Shown here piece after piece: positions 36,074-44,205 of a stretch of 64,000 nucleotides of DNA (position 1 is its first letter; the number at the start of each line of letters is the position of its first letter). The stretch is from Sphingobacterium micropteri (lineage in GTDB: Bacteria; Bacteroidota; Bacteroidia; Sphingobacteriales; Sphingobacteriaceae): the NCBI RefSeq assembly GCF_014692515.1, contig NZ_JACOIK010000008.1:227464-291463 (forward strand). Direction: 5' to 3'. The notes beneath the pieces are model-generated. The model saw only the letters and a list, made by a program, of their open reading frames with translations. It was not told where the DNA came from and did no database searches. Both the position numbers and the translations under genes were made by a program.

Positions 36074-36856
36074 ATGAATAATAAAGTGATAATTGTTACT
36101 GGAGCAGCTATGGGTCTTGGTCTCGCTGCTGCCCAAGAGTTCGCCGCTCGAGGAGCTAAACTGGTATTAGTTGATTACAACAAAGAAGCCCTTGAAAAAG
36201 CTGCAGATGAAATTCGTAAAGAACTTCCAGCTGTAGAAATCGCTACATACGTTGCCGATGTTTCTAACGAGGAGGATGTAAAAGGTTACGTTGCACTTAC
36301 CGAGTCTAAATTTGGCAGAATTGATGGGCTTTACAATAATGCCGGCATCGAAGGCCGCCAAGCACCACTCACCGAATATGATCTCGATGTATTTAAGAAA
36401 GTGGTGGATATTAATTTAATGGGTGTTTATTATGGTATGCGCTATGTTATCCCCGTCATGCAAAAACAAAAATACGGTCGTATTGTAAATGTGGCATCTG
36501 TCGGTGGTATCCGCGGTGTTGTCAACCAGACACCATACGTGGCCACTAAGCACGCCGTATCCGGTATGACAAAAAATGCCGCCATCGAATATGGCAAAGA
36601 TGGTATACTCACCAACGCCATTGCTCCGGGTGCCATATTAACACCTATGGTAGCTGAAGCTTTCAAGCAGGTTAACCCAGGTAATCCTGCTGAGGCAGAG
36701 CGCGAATATGCCCAACGCAACCCCATTCGCGCATTAGGACAACCGGAGCATGTAGCGAAGCTTGTCGCCTTTCTTATCGGTGACGAAAATGGCTACGTAA
36801 ATGGACAAACCATAGCGATAGATGGTGGAGAATCTAATTTATACGGCAATTCTTAA
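36074..36856 (+). CDS. SDR-family oxidoreductase (FabG-like)
   Basis: A 260-aa classical SDR. The cofactor site is TGAAMGLG (about 9-16), NNAGIEG lies near 89, catalytic Ser is in NVASVGG, and catalytic Tyr and Lys are in YVATK, followed by NAIAPGAILTPM. The length is typical of the 3-oxoacyl-ACP-reductase-like group acting on many alcohols and ketones. It stands alone, with TAAATTTG at 36016-36023 as a possible -7. No pathway can be assigned from context. Confidence 0.87.
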   Translation: MNNKVIIVTGAAMGLGLAAAQEFAARGAKLVLVDYNKEALEKAADEIRKELPAVEIATYVADVSNEEDVKGYVALTESKFGRIDGLYNNAGIEGRQAPLTEYDLDVFKKVVDINLMGVYYGMRYVIPVMQKQKYGRIVNVASVGGIRGVVNQTPYVATKHAVSGMTKNAAIEYGKDGILTNAIAPGAILTPMVAEAFKQVNPGNPAEAEREYAQRNPIRALGQPEHVAKLVAFLIGDENGYVNGQTIAIDGGESNLYGNS

Positions 36857-36883
36857 TAGCAGGACAACCTTCCGCTATTACCG

Positions 36884-36917
36884 TAAAAAAACTTCCGAGG
36901 TTTTACACCCCGGAAGT
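36884..36917 (-). terminator. Orphan copy of the CTCCCGAGG-type terminator
   Basis: Arms ACTTCCGAGG (36891-36900) and CCCCGGAAGT (36908-36917), preceded by seven A on the plus strand. The one imperfect pair is a G-U only on the minus strand. The loop and flanks (TACACCCCGG, then CAAC after the stem) match the copy that ends the cassette at 45.8 kb. Here it is left without an intact minus-strand gene. Confidence 0.8.
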
Positions 36918-36937
36918 TTACAGCAACATTAAAACGA

Positions 36938-36991
36938 CTTGTAAGATAGCTGACCGCAGCATGCCCAGACCCATGGCGATGTATTCCTTAA
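36938..36991 (-). pseudogene. Deletion-fused remnant of the holin-like cassette genes
   Basis: Plus-strand AGATAGCTGACCGCAGCA (36944-36961) matches AGGTAGCTGACCGCAGCA in the 59-aa gene (about 45914-45931). Directly after it, TGCCCAGACCCATGGCGATG matches TGCCTAGACCTACCGCGATG in the 64-aa gene (about 46108-46127). About 180 bp present in the intact cassette are therefore missing. Together with the terminator 20 bp away, this is a scarred second copy of the cassette's 3' end. Confidence 0.7.
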
Positions 36992-37039
36992 TAGATCGAG
37001 AACGGCAAGACAATACATGTCATACCAGCACATGTTTAT

Positions 37040-37276
37040 TTAACGACGGATTAATTGCACGTTCCAAAATGTCAGTTTATCAATCAAACGGTCGTAAACA
37101 ATGCCTTCGTCTTTGGGCAGCATAAAGCCGTACATCTGCCAGAACTTCGCGTATATATTCCAACGGAACAAAGAGTCCTTTTCGGTCACCTTATACTTAA
37201 ACGTATTTGCTTCGTATTGTGTTGGAAACTCCATCAACGTATCTTGCAATACCTGTATCGAGTCCAGTATCTGCAA
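37040..37276 (-). pseudogene. Gene fragment of unknown family
   Basis: A 78-codon open frame with protein-like composition (for example [20 protein letters not shown]). Its 5' end abuts the duplicated terC piece at 37285 and its 3' end runs into the cassette remnant. It lacks a promoter or ribosome site. I take it as the C-terminal part of a broken gene; the family is not recognised. An ATG at 37276 exists, so a short real protein cannot be excluded. Confidence 0.45.
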
Positions 37277-37284
37277 GTCAAACT

Positions 37285-37480
37285 TACTTATCGGCGTTTC
37301 GTTAACAGCTGAGGCGTTTGACCAGCATATTCCGAAAGGGTATATTTACTTCGCGATGACTTTCTCGGTTCTGGTGGAGTTTCTTAACATCCGGGTAGAG
37401 AAAAAAAACTTCAAAAATTGAAAAAGTGAGCATAAAATTGGCTTCACTTCCGTGATTTAGCTGTAAAATACCGGTTTTTT
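37285..37480 (+). pseudogene. Partial duplicate of the terC 3' end and its downstream sequence
   Basis: From TACTTATCGGCGTTTCG onward the sequence follows 32724-32880 with a few changes: terC codons for [20 protein letters not shown], the stop region, and GTGAGCATAAAATTGG. After a deletion of about 40 bp relative to the original, GGCTTCACTTCCGTGATTTAG and the ATACCGGTTTTT stretch match 32921-32963. There are substitutions and a 1-bp loss near the 3' end of the frame. The copy is headless and non-functional. Confidence 0.85.
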
Positions 37481-37742
37481 GTGGACAGAAATTAACCTCA
37501 CCTTTCCGTACGACAGTATACACAGGATTCAGTGTGCGCAACGGTACCCTGCCGTGCTAAAAACTTACCCCGGGGCAAAAAATAATTCGGCTTAACAGTG
37601 ATCTGCATGTAGGCACAATTGGTGGCTTAAGTACAAAAATTATAGCTTGCATCACTTGTTTAGTATGCGCATCACTTCCAGTCACCGGTACAGTTATTTG
37701 GTATAACAGGGGTCGCGGTTCAAAAAAAAGACGCCGGCGCTA
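37481..37742. other. Debris without a recognisable gene
   Basis: About 260 bp between two duplicated pieces. No open frame of interest, no strong hairpin. It replaces the stretch that in the original copy holds the -7 element before 33026. Confidence 0.5.
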
Positions 37743-37759
37743 GATGATAAAAGGCTTAT
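37743..37759 (+). repeat. Second piece of the duplicated terC downstream region
   Basis: GATGATAAAAGGCTTAT is identical to 33011-33027, the leader and start of the first beta-repeat gene. The ATG is changed (TTATAAAAAATG in place of TTATGAAAAAAG). It marks the right end of the decayed duplication. Confidence 0.6.
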
Positions 37760-37856
37760 AAAAAATGACACTTTTTATTTGAAAACAGATTGAAAGCTTC
37801 TTTGCACTCAAGCAAGCCTTTTAAACGCCTCACGTATTATCTTTCAACACAAAAAC

Positions 37857-37895
37857 AAGATATCTTCCGTTTGTAATGAAAGATATCTTCCGTTT
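37857..37895. promoter_or_regulatory. Orphan pair of direct repeats with 23-bp period
   Basis: AAGATATCTTCCGTTT occurs at 37857-37872 and again at 37880-37895, identical over 16 bp; each copy contains the palindrome AAGATATCTT. The 23-bp period is the same as in the AraC-type site at 28450. No gene follows: the next start (37937) gives only seven codons. It may be the regulatory region of a deleted gene. Confidence 0.5.
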
Positions 37896-37967
37896 CATTT
37901 AAAAGATGTATATTTTCGTTCAAAAGTTAATTATTATGATACGGCAAATGGCAGAATAGCATACTAA

Positions 37968-38066
37968 TTAGATGTGTCCAGCTATTAATGCCCTTATGAT
38001 ATTTGTCGCTCTGGTAACGACCAACCAGCTCATATATTGCTCTAAATCCAATGGAAAGTATTTCAT
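37968..38066 (-). CDS. Possible 32-aa ORF or gene fragment after the monooxygenase
   Basis: Begins 7 nt past the stop of the FAD monooxygenase, in the same direction. The sequence (MKYFPLDLEQYMSWL, then VVTRATNIIRALIAG) looks like the start of a folded protein that has lost the rest, or a real short peptide. No ribosome site. Family not recognised. Confidence 0.3.
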   Translation of the reverse strand: MKYFPLDLEQYMSWLVVTRATNIIRALIAGHI

Positions 38067-38073
38067 AGCTTCT

Positions 38074-39246
38074 TTAGTTGAGTATAAAATTTTCCTGATC
38101 TTTTGTAAGTACAATTGGTTCTGTCATTATTTTTTGCACGGCTTTATCATCAGCGGCCCGGAATCCATTAACAAATTTCTCTAATTCTGCTTCGCTCTTA
38201 GGCAGAAAAGATGCTGCATTATTCTTTGCATTGGTTTGAAATTTTTCTACAATAGGCTGCATCAATGTATTATAGCTATTACAGGCAGTTAAGATGTCAT
38301 CCGGATATTCCGCAATATAATGTGCCAATGCCTTTGCCCCATAAATAGACAGGGAAGCTCCCATTCCTGATAAAGCAGTCGGACAAAAACCTGCGTCTCC
38401 CAACAAAACCAAACGACCATTATGCAGTGTTGGAGCATTTACCATGCCCATTTTGTCCATGAAAAACAAACCATTGTCCTGAAGACTTTGCAGTAAATGC
38501 TTTACTTCTGGATTATAATCACCAAAAGAATCTTTAAGAATAGATGAAGCATTATTTTTGATAAAGTCAATGTCTTCAGAGCTACGGATATAACACTGAA
38601 TGGCTAATTCGTCCTCTGCTATAGGGTAGATATGTAGTGATCTGTTGACATCTATATAGACCTTAAATACACCAACTCGTTTTTCGTGGTTTTGTTTTAA
38701 TTTTCCTCCTACATAAAGCGTATTGAAATCTTCTAATTGGTAATTGGTAAAATACCGTTCTCTTGTCGAAGAACGCAATCCTTCCGAAACAACGACTAAA
38801 TCAACTACTATCCTACTTCCGTTTGAAAGCGTGACTTTTGTATTATCAGCATTTTCTTCCAATTGTGCAATCGTTGTGTCTAAAAGTACATTTACATCGT
38901 TTTTGACCGCTTCATACAAAACGTGATGCAATCCACCACGACTTACAAGAACGGAACGTTCGATATTCTCATGCATTTTATCGTATTCAATGCTTTGAAT
39001 GATTTCCTCATTCGTTTCTACAAAATGAACCGTTTCAGAGGGTGATGATTCTGCTTGTAAATTTTGAGTTAGTCCCAATTCGTCTATAATTTTTACACCG
39101 AAACTCTTGAGGGAGATAAGAAATCCCGCTTTACTGAATGAAGACGATCTGTCAATTACAGTAACGTTATGACCTTGTTTTGCCAAAAAATTAGCTACTG
39201 TTAAACCAGCTATTCCTGCTCCAGATATTAAAATGTGCTTTTTCAT
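38074..39246 (-). CDS. FAD-dependent monooxygenase (PHBH fold, TetX-like group)
   Basis: A 390-aa flavin monooxygenase. The dinucleotide motif is SGAGIAGLTVANFLAKQGH (about 7-25), and the second FAD motif is LVLLGDAGFCPTALSGMGAS (about 270-290), with an Arg-containing SEGLRSSTR segment between them. The fold group includes tetracycline- and rifampicin-inactivating enzymes as well as catabolic hydroxylases, so antibiotic inactivation is possible but not shown. It is divergent from an AraC gene (88 bp apart) that probably controls it. The AT-rich base use resembles the following efflux genes rather than the glycan loci. Confidence 0.82.
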   Translation of the reverse strand: MKKHILISGAGIAGLTVANFLAKQGHNVTVIDRSSSFSKAGFLISLKSFGVKIIDELGLTQNLQAESSPSETVHFVETNEEIIQSIEYDKMHENIERSVLVSRGGLHHVLYEAVKNDVNVLLDTTIAQLEENADNTKVTLSNGSRIVVDLVVVSEGLRSSTRERYFTNYQLEDFNTLYVGGKLKQNHEKRVGVFKVYIDVNRSLHIYPIAEDELAIQCYIRSSEDIDFIKNNASSILKDSFGDYNPEVKHLLQSLQDNGLFFMDKMGMVNAPTLHNGRLVLLGDAGFCPTALSGMGASLSIYGAKALAHYIAEYPDDILTACNSYNTLMQPIVEKFQTNAKNNAASFLPKSEAELEKFVNGFRAADDKAVQKIMTEPIVLTKDQENFILN

Positions 39247-39272
39247 TTTCTTATATTTTTAAATTGATATTG

Positions 39273-39306
39273 CAAATATATTTATACTTTTAAGGCTAAA
39301 ATAGCC
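39273..39306 (-). promoter_or_regulatory. -7 element and small inverted repeat upstream of the monooxygenase
   Basis: The minus strand reads TATATTTG at 39280-39273, matching TAnnTTTG, 27 bp before the start codon. GGCTA (39294-39298) and TAGCC (39302-39306) form a short palindrome in the -33 region, a possible operator shared with the divergent AraC gene. Confidence 0.45.
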
Positions 39307-39334
39307 CAGTAAAAAACAAAAATAGTCTGATAAG

Positions 39335-40342
39335 ATGAGTGATAATATAAAAAAGCAAGAGATGTACTATTGGGTAGAGCGTTTAGGGGTTTCGCTTACA
39401 CCAACCAGATCTGAATTGGATATGCTTTATCTCAATCAGCTTAAAATCATAGATTTAATGCCCGAAATGCTGGTTATGGTTCGCTCTGTCGTGGCAAAGG
39501 AAACATTTTCTATTCGGCGAAAACCGATAACAGCTTTTGAAAATGGAATATCCATTTCATTCCAAAATATCATCAATTCGCCATCAAAAATAGCTGTCAA
39601 AGACAAACAAGTATTACAACAAACACAGCCACACGTTCGCATTATCCCGCTGCACGTTGAAAGTGACGTGAGCTTTCCAAAAGATATAAATATTCAACAG
39701 GTAACCATAATTGTAAGTCTTGATTATTTAAAAAACTTTATCGGAAAAGACCATATAAAATTCGATTATCTTTTTAATAACGAGAAAACGCTTTGGATTG
39801 AAGAATTCATGTCTCCGGAAATAGCAGAAGTGGCCAATGATATTTCGATTACAAAAATACCGGATACGCTATCAGATGCTTACTATAAGCTAAAATCGCT
39901 TGAACTACTATTTTATTTGTTTAAAAACTTATCAAGAAGAACAAATGTTACGCATCAGCATCTGTCAAAATATGAACTGGAATCAGTTTACAACGTACGG
40001 GATAAAATCGCAGCTTCGATAGACAAACCGTTTATCCAGGAAGAGTTAGTGAAGTTAAGTGGTATGAATGTCATTAAACTTCGGAAACTTTTCACGCAAG
40101 TATTTGGTAAAGGCATGTATCCTTATTACCAGCATGTGCGTATGCAAGAGGCGGCAAGACTTTTACGTGAAGAACATCTCTCGGTTTCTGAAGTCGGTTA
40201 CCAGTTGGGTTTTAGTAATTTAAGCTATTTTGGAAGATTATTTGAGAGACATCTTGGATGCAAACCGAAGAAATGGACTCAGAATAATATGAATAGATAC
40301 AAGAACAGCGACACTAACAAAGAATATTCACAAATTCAATAA
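39335..40342 (+). CDS. AraC-family transcriptional regulator
   Basis: A 335-aa regulator with an N-terminal effector domain of about 220 residues and a C-terminal double HTH (about 235-325). Signature: EELVKLSGMNVIKLRKLFTQ and VSEVGYQLGFSNLSYFGRLF, then HLGCKPKKW. It is divergent from the FAD monooxygenase and 5 bp upstream of the DinB-like gene, so these three probably form one regulated unit. Confidence 0.87.
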   Translation: MSDNIKKQEMYYWVERLGVSLTPTRSELDMLYLNQLKIIDLMPEMLVMVRSVVAKETFSIRRKPITAFENGISISFQNIINSPSKIAVKDKQVLQQTQPHVRIIPLHVESDVSFPKDINIQQVTIIVSLDYLKNFIGKDHIKFDYLFNNEKTLWIEEFMSPEIAEVANDISITKIPDTLSDAYYKLKSLELLFYLFKNLSRRTNVTHQHLSKYELESVYNVRDKIAASIDKPFIQEELVKLSGMNVIKLRKLFTQVFGKGMYPYYQHVRMQEAARLLREEHLSVSEVGYQLGFSNLSYFGRLFERHLGCKPKKWTQNNMNRYKNSDTNKEYSQIQ

Positions 40343-40347
40343 AAAAA

Positions 40348-40803
40348 ATGGAAACCGTATTTAAAACATGGAAAACAAGCCGAAAATTATATCTGGATTT
40401 TTTTGACAAGTATTCGTTAGACCAACTCAATAAAATTCCAGTCGGTTTTAACAACAATATGATTTGGAACATCGGCCATATTATTGCCACACAGCACAAA
40501 CTGATTTACAAAGGTGCAAATTTGCGAGGTTATATTACTGATGAGTTATTCAACAAATACCAATCGGGAACAAAACCAACAGAATCTGTTTCTCAACAAG
40601 AAGCGGATGAACTTAAATTCCTGTTAACTTCACAAATTGAACTTACAATAAATGATTTCGACAACGGCATCTTTGGCACTTACAACGAGCGCACCACTGG
40701 TATTGGCTTTCATCTAATTTCTATACAAGATGCATTTGCATGCAATAATTATCACGAGGGGCTGCATTTGGGATATATGATGGGTATTAGAAAATTTGTT
40801 TAA
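40348..40803 (+). CDS. DinB-family protein
   Basis: A 151-aa protein of the DinB/YfiT-like four-helix group. NNNMIWNIGHIIATQHKLIY (first metal His) and DAFACNNYHEGLHLGYMMGI (last two His) match the metal-binding His triad of the fold. Members include metal-dependent thiol transferases (bacillithiol or mycothiol dependent) and many unknowns. The gap from the AraC gene is 5 bp, so co-transcription is likely, possibly as part of a detoxification response. Confidence 0.8.
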   Translation: METVFKTWKTSRKLYLDFFDKYSLDQLNKIPVGFNNNMIWNIGHIIATQHKLIYKGANLRGYITDELFNKYQSGTKPTESVSQQEADELKFLLTSQIELTINDFDNGIFGTYNERTTGIGFHLISIQDAFACNNYHEGLHLGYMMGIRKFV

Positions 40804-40910
40804 AAACGTTCTCTTAAAAAATAAGTGTTGATAACATTTAGATACTGCGTGTCAAACATTACTATTAGCTATTTTTTGGGAAAGATTATAGCTAGGACTA
40901 GCCGTACTTC

Positions 40911-41690
40911 TTATTTCGTTTTAAATTCAGTAGGTCTCATGTTGGTCAGTTGCTGAAAATTATTGCTAAACGCAGATATATTCGAATACCCAATTTCATA
41001 GGCTATCTCGGTCATGTTCAAATCTGTATCTTTTATCAATTCCATAGCACGAATGATACGCAGCATCTTTAAGTATTGAACAAATGTAATGTGCAGTTTC
41101 GTTTGAAATAATCTGGTCAAACTACGGACACTCATTCCCGATTGCTGAGCAATACTATCTAAACTTAGATTTTCATTTAAACGATTTCTAAAACTGTCGA
41201 TTATGGCATTGAGCCTTTGATCGTCCGTTGTAGGAAGTTGAATGGAGAATTTTTTGAGGTTTTCCTTTGATAATACGCCTTTAAGCGTAGTTAAAAACTC
41301 AAATTCCCATGAACCTCTGTAATAATCACCTTGCCATTTCTCACTAAAGGAGAGCATCTCTGCCAGAAGCTTACTCACAGGATAAATACCTAGTTCATCA
41401 TAAAAACTATCCGCTTTTTCATCTGGAAAGTAAATATTGATAATGTACAAATCTTGTGTATTAAACATCAGGTTGTGCGGATAATTTTTTGGTATCCAGA
41501 TATAATGATTAGCTGGAATATACAAATCCTTTTCGTCTGTTTGTAAATAAGCAATTCCCCCATAAACCAATAATAACTGAGCTTTATCGTGCTGATGAGC
41601 AGGCAAACGCTGTTCTGTCTGTTGTCGCATCACGAGGATTGAATCAGGATTTTGATCCACAATAGTTATTAATTGGCTAAGAATCTCCAT
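40911..41690 (-). CDS. AraC-family transcriptional regulator of the efflux operon
   Basis: A 259-aa regulator with an N-terminal cupin domain (about 10-100; RLPAHQHDKAQLLLVYGG, YIPANHYIWIPKNYPH) and a C-terminal double HTH (about 160-255; IAQQSGMSVRSLTRLF, MTEIAYEIGYSNISAFSNNF). It is divergent from the TolC-EmrA-EmrB operon (123 bp). Position and family make it the likely drug-responsive activator of that operon. Confidence 0.88.
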   Translation of the reverse strand: MEILSQLITIVDQNPDSILVMRQQTEQRLPAHQHDKAQLLLVYGGIAYLQTDEKDLYIPANHYIWIPKNYPHNLMFNTQDLYIINIYFPDEKADSFYDELGIYPVSKLLAEMLSFSEKWQGDYYRGSWEFEFLTTLKGVLSKENLKKFSIQLPTTDDQRLNAIIDSFRNRLNENLSLDSIAQQSGMSVRSLTRLFQTKLHITFVQYLKMLRIIRAMELIKDTDLNMTEIAYEIGYSNISAFSNNFQQLTNMRPTEFKTK

Positions 41691-41749
41691 ATGGCCAAAT
41701 ATAACAAATATTAGGCTAATTATATAAAGCTATGCCCTGGTGCTTACGG

Positions 41750-41785
41750 TACCTTTGCAGAGTCAATGATAAGAAAATCATTGAC
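41750..41785 (+). promoter_or_regulatory. -7 element and inverted repeat before the efflux operon
   Basis: TACCTTTG at 41750-41757 matches TAnnTTTG. Just downstream, GTCAATGAT (41762-41770) and ATCATTGAC (41777-41785) form a perfect 9-bp inverted repeat around AAGAAA. It lies in the leader, where it could be a repressor site or an RNA hairpin. No -33 element is seen, as expected for an AraC-activated promoter. Confidence 0.55.
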
Positions 41786-41813
41786 ATATATACATCGCAA
41801 ATAAAGAAAACTG

Positions 41814-43148
41814 ATGAAACACTATAAAACAGTCCCAATTTTCGGCGTATTGTTGCTGGTATTTGTACAACCCACGTATGCTCAGCATACAGAAAACGAC
41901 CAACCTTTAAGTTTGGAAGAAATATGGAAAGTTGCGGAAGTGAATAATCGACAACTGAAACTATCCGATCTTACTCTTCAGCAAAGTAAAATAGAAATAT
42001 TGGAAGCTAAAGACCGTTTGTTACCGGAGCTTTCGTTAGGTGGAGACGTAAAACTTAATTCCAAATTTCTGATTTACGACAATGGATTATTCTCTTCTCC
42101 ACAAGATGTGCCTGTAAAAGGCTATGGGTACGGAGTAGGCTATCACTTAAACTTTAATCTTTACAATGGTGGTAAAGACAAAAGGAACATCGCCATGAAA
42201 AAGGAAGGAGAGACGCGAAAACAATATGAAGTGGATCTGCAAAAGCATAGTGTAAAATATAATGTCGCAATTGCATATTTTGATTTATATAAGTTTTTGC
42301 ACTTCTATGATTTCCTTCATGCAGAGATTGAAGCAGAAAAAAAGCAATTGAGATTGATAGAAAGTCTGCATAAAAACGGCACCGTACTAAAGAGTGATGT
42401 GCTGAGAACCTCCGTGAAATTGTCTCAACTGGAACTTAATCTTTCTGACGTAACTAAGAAGATTGAAATAGCCAAACAAAGGCTCAATATTCAGATGGGA
42501 CGTGAAAATGATATGGAGCTAGCGATCAAATACGAAGATGCAATTGAATTAAACGTTATCATAGACGGTGACTACAATGATTATGTAGACATTGCTTTCA
42601 ACAAATCTCCTGAATACAAAATTGCTGGTAGTGACTTCAAATGGAGCGAAATGAACGTAAAACAAGTAAAAGCTACGCTATTGCCCAAAGTTTCTTTGTA
42701 CTCTAATTACAATTACAACTATCCACAGATTTCCTTTTATCCGTATTCAAACGACTTGTGGGGATTTGGTCAGACAGGAATTAAAGTACAATATTCTATC
42801 GATAATTTGTACAAAAGTAAACATACAATTGCTCGTGCCCAAGTTGTCAGCAATCAAGCTAAAGAAAAAGCAGAAATGAAGAAGGAAGAAATCTCTCTTC
42901 AAATAAAAGAAGCTTATTTACAGCAAAAACAGGCTTTGGAGAGCGTGAAAACGGCAGAACAAAATATTATTAAAACCACCGAAACCGTTCGTGTTATCAG
43001 AAGTAGCTACTTAAACCAGGAATCGTTACTGACCGACCTCTTGGAAGCAGAAAACGCTTTGTTGGAAGCAAAATTCAATCTGACAACAGCACAAACAAAC
43101 GCAAAACTAAGCCATATCAGACTATTGGCAATCGTAGGAATTCTTTAA
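41814..43148 (+). CDS. TolC-family outer-membrane efflux protein
   Basis: A 444-aa outer-membrane channel component. A signal peptide ends at TYAQH, followed by two structural repeats of long coiled-coil helices and beta strands (for example PLSLEEIWKVAEVNNRQLKL near the start and the later NLTTAQTNAKLSHIRLLAIV). It is first in a three-gene operon, 7 bp before the adaptor gene. It would form the outer-membrane duct of a tripartite MFS pump. Confidence 0.9.
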   Translation: MKHYKTVPIFGVLLLVFVQPTYAQHTENDQPLSLEEIWKVAEVNNRQLKLSDLTLQQSKIEILEAKDRLLPELSLGGDVKLNSKFLIYDNGLFSSPQDVPVKGYGYGVGYHLNFNLYNGGKDKRNIAMKKEGETRKQYEVDLQKHSVKYNVAIAYFDLYKFLHFYDFLHAEIEAEKKQLRLIESLHKNGTVLKSDVLRTSVKLSQLELNLSDVTKKIEIAKQRLNIQMGRENDMELAIKYEDAIELNVIIDGDYNDYVDIAFNKSPEYKIAGSDFKWSEMNVKQVKATLLPKVSLYSNYNYNYPQISFYPYSNDLWGFGQTGIKVQYSIDNLYKSKHTIARAQVVSNQAKEKAEMKKEEISLQIKEAYLQQKQALESVKTAEQNIIKTTETVRVIRSSYLNQESLLTDLLEAENALLEAKFNLTTAQTNAKLSHIRLLAIVGIL

Positions 43149-43155
43149 TACATAT

Positions 43156-44205
43156 ATGATGAACAAAAATAAAACAGATAAAATCGTGGTCAGCCTGACC
43201 AAATGGTTGGGAATTGCCTTATTCGTAGGGATCATTATCTGGGGAGCTACCTATTTCTTTAAAGGATATCGCTATGAACAAACTAATGACGCACAGGTAG
43301 ATGCTTATCTCTCACCGATAAACGCAAAAGTGGGTGGCTATATCAGCAAAATATATTACAAGGACAATCAGCTTGTTAAAAAAGGTGATACACTTGTGGT
43401 CATTGAATTGGACGAGTATGGACTGAAAAAAGACGCGGCATCAGCAGAACTCATGAGTTCACACGCTAAATTACCGATTTTAACGGCGAGCGAAGAAACG
43501 CAACTTAAAAGTATTGAGGTTATAAAAGCACAATTAGCAGGAGCTAAGGCGAGATTGAACCAACAGCAAAAAGAATTTGACCGTTATAAAAATCTACTGG
43601 CGGATGAATCTACCACACAACAAAAATTCGACAACATCAATGCTTCTTTATCCATTGCACAGTCGGATTATGATCAGGCTAAAGCTTCTTTAGAAGTAGC
43701 AGAATCTAAATTGAATGATTTCAGAGCTCAACATCATGCTATACAGGCAGAGATAAAAATTAAAGAGACACTTGTTCAAAGACAAGAATTGGACATTCGA
43801 TATACGGTTATCACTGCACCTTTTGATGGGCAAATTGGTAAAAAGACCATTCAGGAAGGTCAGCTTATACAGGCTGGACAAACATTGGCTTTTTTGGTGA
43901 ACAAAGCCGAGGAAAAATGGGTGATTGCTAATTTTAAAGAAACACAGATTGGCAGCTTCAAGATCGGACAAGCGGTATCCATAGAAGTTGATGCTTTTCC
44001 GAATGAAAAATTCAATGGTACCATCGAATCACTCTCCCCAACCACAGGTTCACGTTATTCGCTACTTCCACCAGATAATGCAACAGGTAATTTTGTCAAA
44101 ATCATCCAACGTATTCCCGTAAGAATTAAACTGACCGATACGCCTGAAAAATTAGGAAAACTCTCTGCCGGAATGAATGCCAATGTTTATGTTTTAAAAG
44201 ATTAA
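43156..44205 (+). CDS. EmrA/HlyD-family membrane-fusion adaptor
   Basis: A 349-aa periplasmic adaptor with one N-terminal anchor (about 15-35). The biotinyl-lipoyl-like start YEQTNDAQVDAYLSPINAKVGGYI is typical of EmrA, a coiled-coil hairpin follows (about 95-190), then the beta-barrel domain with ITAPFDGQIGKKTIQEGQ. It bridges the TolC protein and the MFS pump. Two adjacent ATGs (43156, 43159) are equivalent starts. The stop overlaps the pump start (TAATG). Confidence 0.92.
   Translation: MMNKNKTDKIVVSLTKWLGIALFVGIIIWGATYFFKGYRYEQTNDAQVDAYLSPINAKVGGYISKIYYKDNQLVKKGDTLVVIELDEYGLKKDAASAELMSSHAKLPILTASEETQLKSIEVIKAQLAGAKARLNQQQKEFDRYKNLLADESTTQQKFDNINASLSIAQSDYDQAKASLEVAESKLNDFRAQHHAIQAEIKIKETLVQRQELDIRYTVITAPFDGQIGKKTIQEGQLIQAGQTLAFLVNKAEEKWVIANFKETQIGSFKIGQAVSIEVDAFPNEKFNGTIESLSPTTGSRYSLLPPDNATGNFVKIIQRIPVRIKLTDTPEKLGKLSAGMNANVYVLKD

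Noticed and set aside
37055..37421. Plus-strand frames of 85 and 106 codons
   Set aside because: They run across the junction of an unrelated fragment and the duplicated terC end, so they are artefacts of the fusion.
38074..39246. Firm assignment as a tetracycline-inactivating TetX enzyme
   Set aside because: The fold and motifs fit, but many members of this group have other substrates and the sequence alone does not decide.
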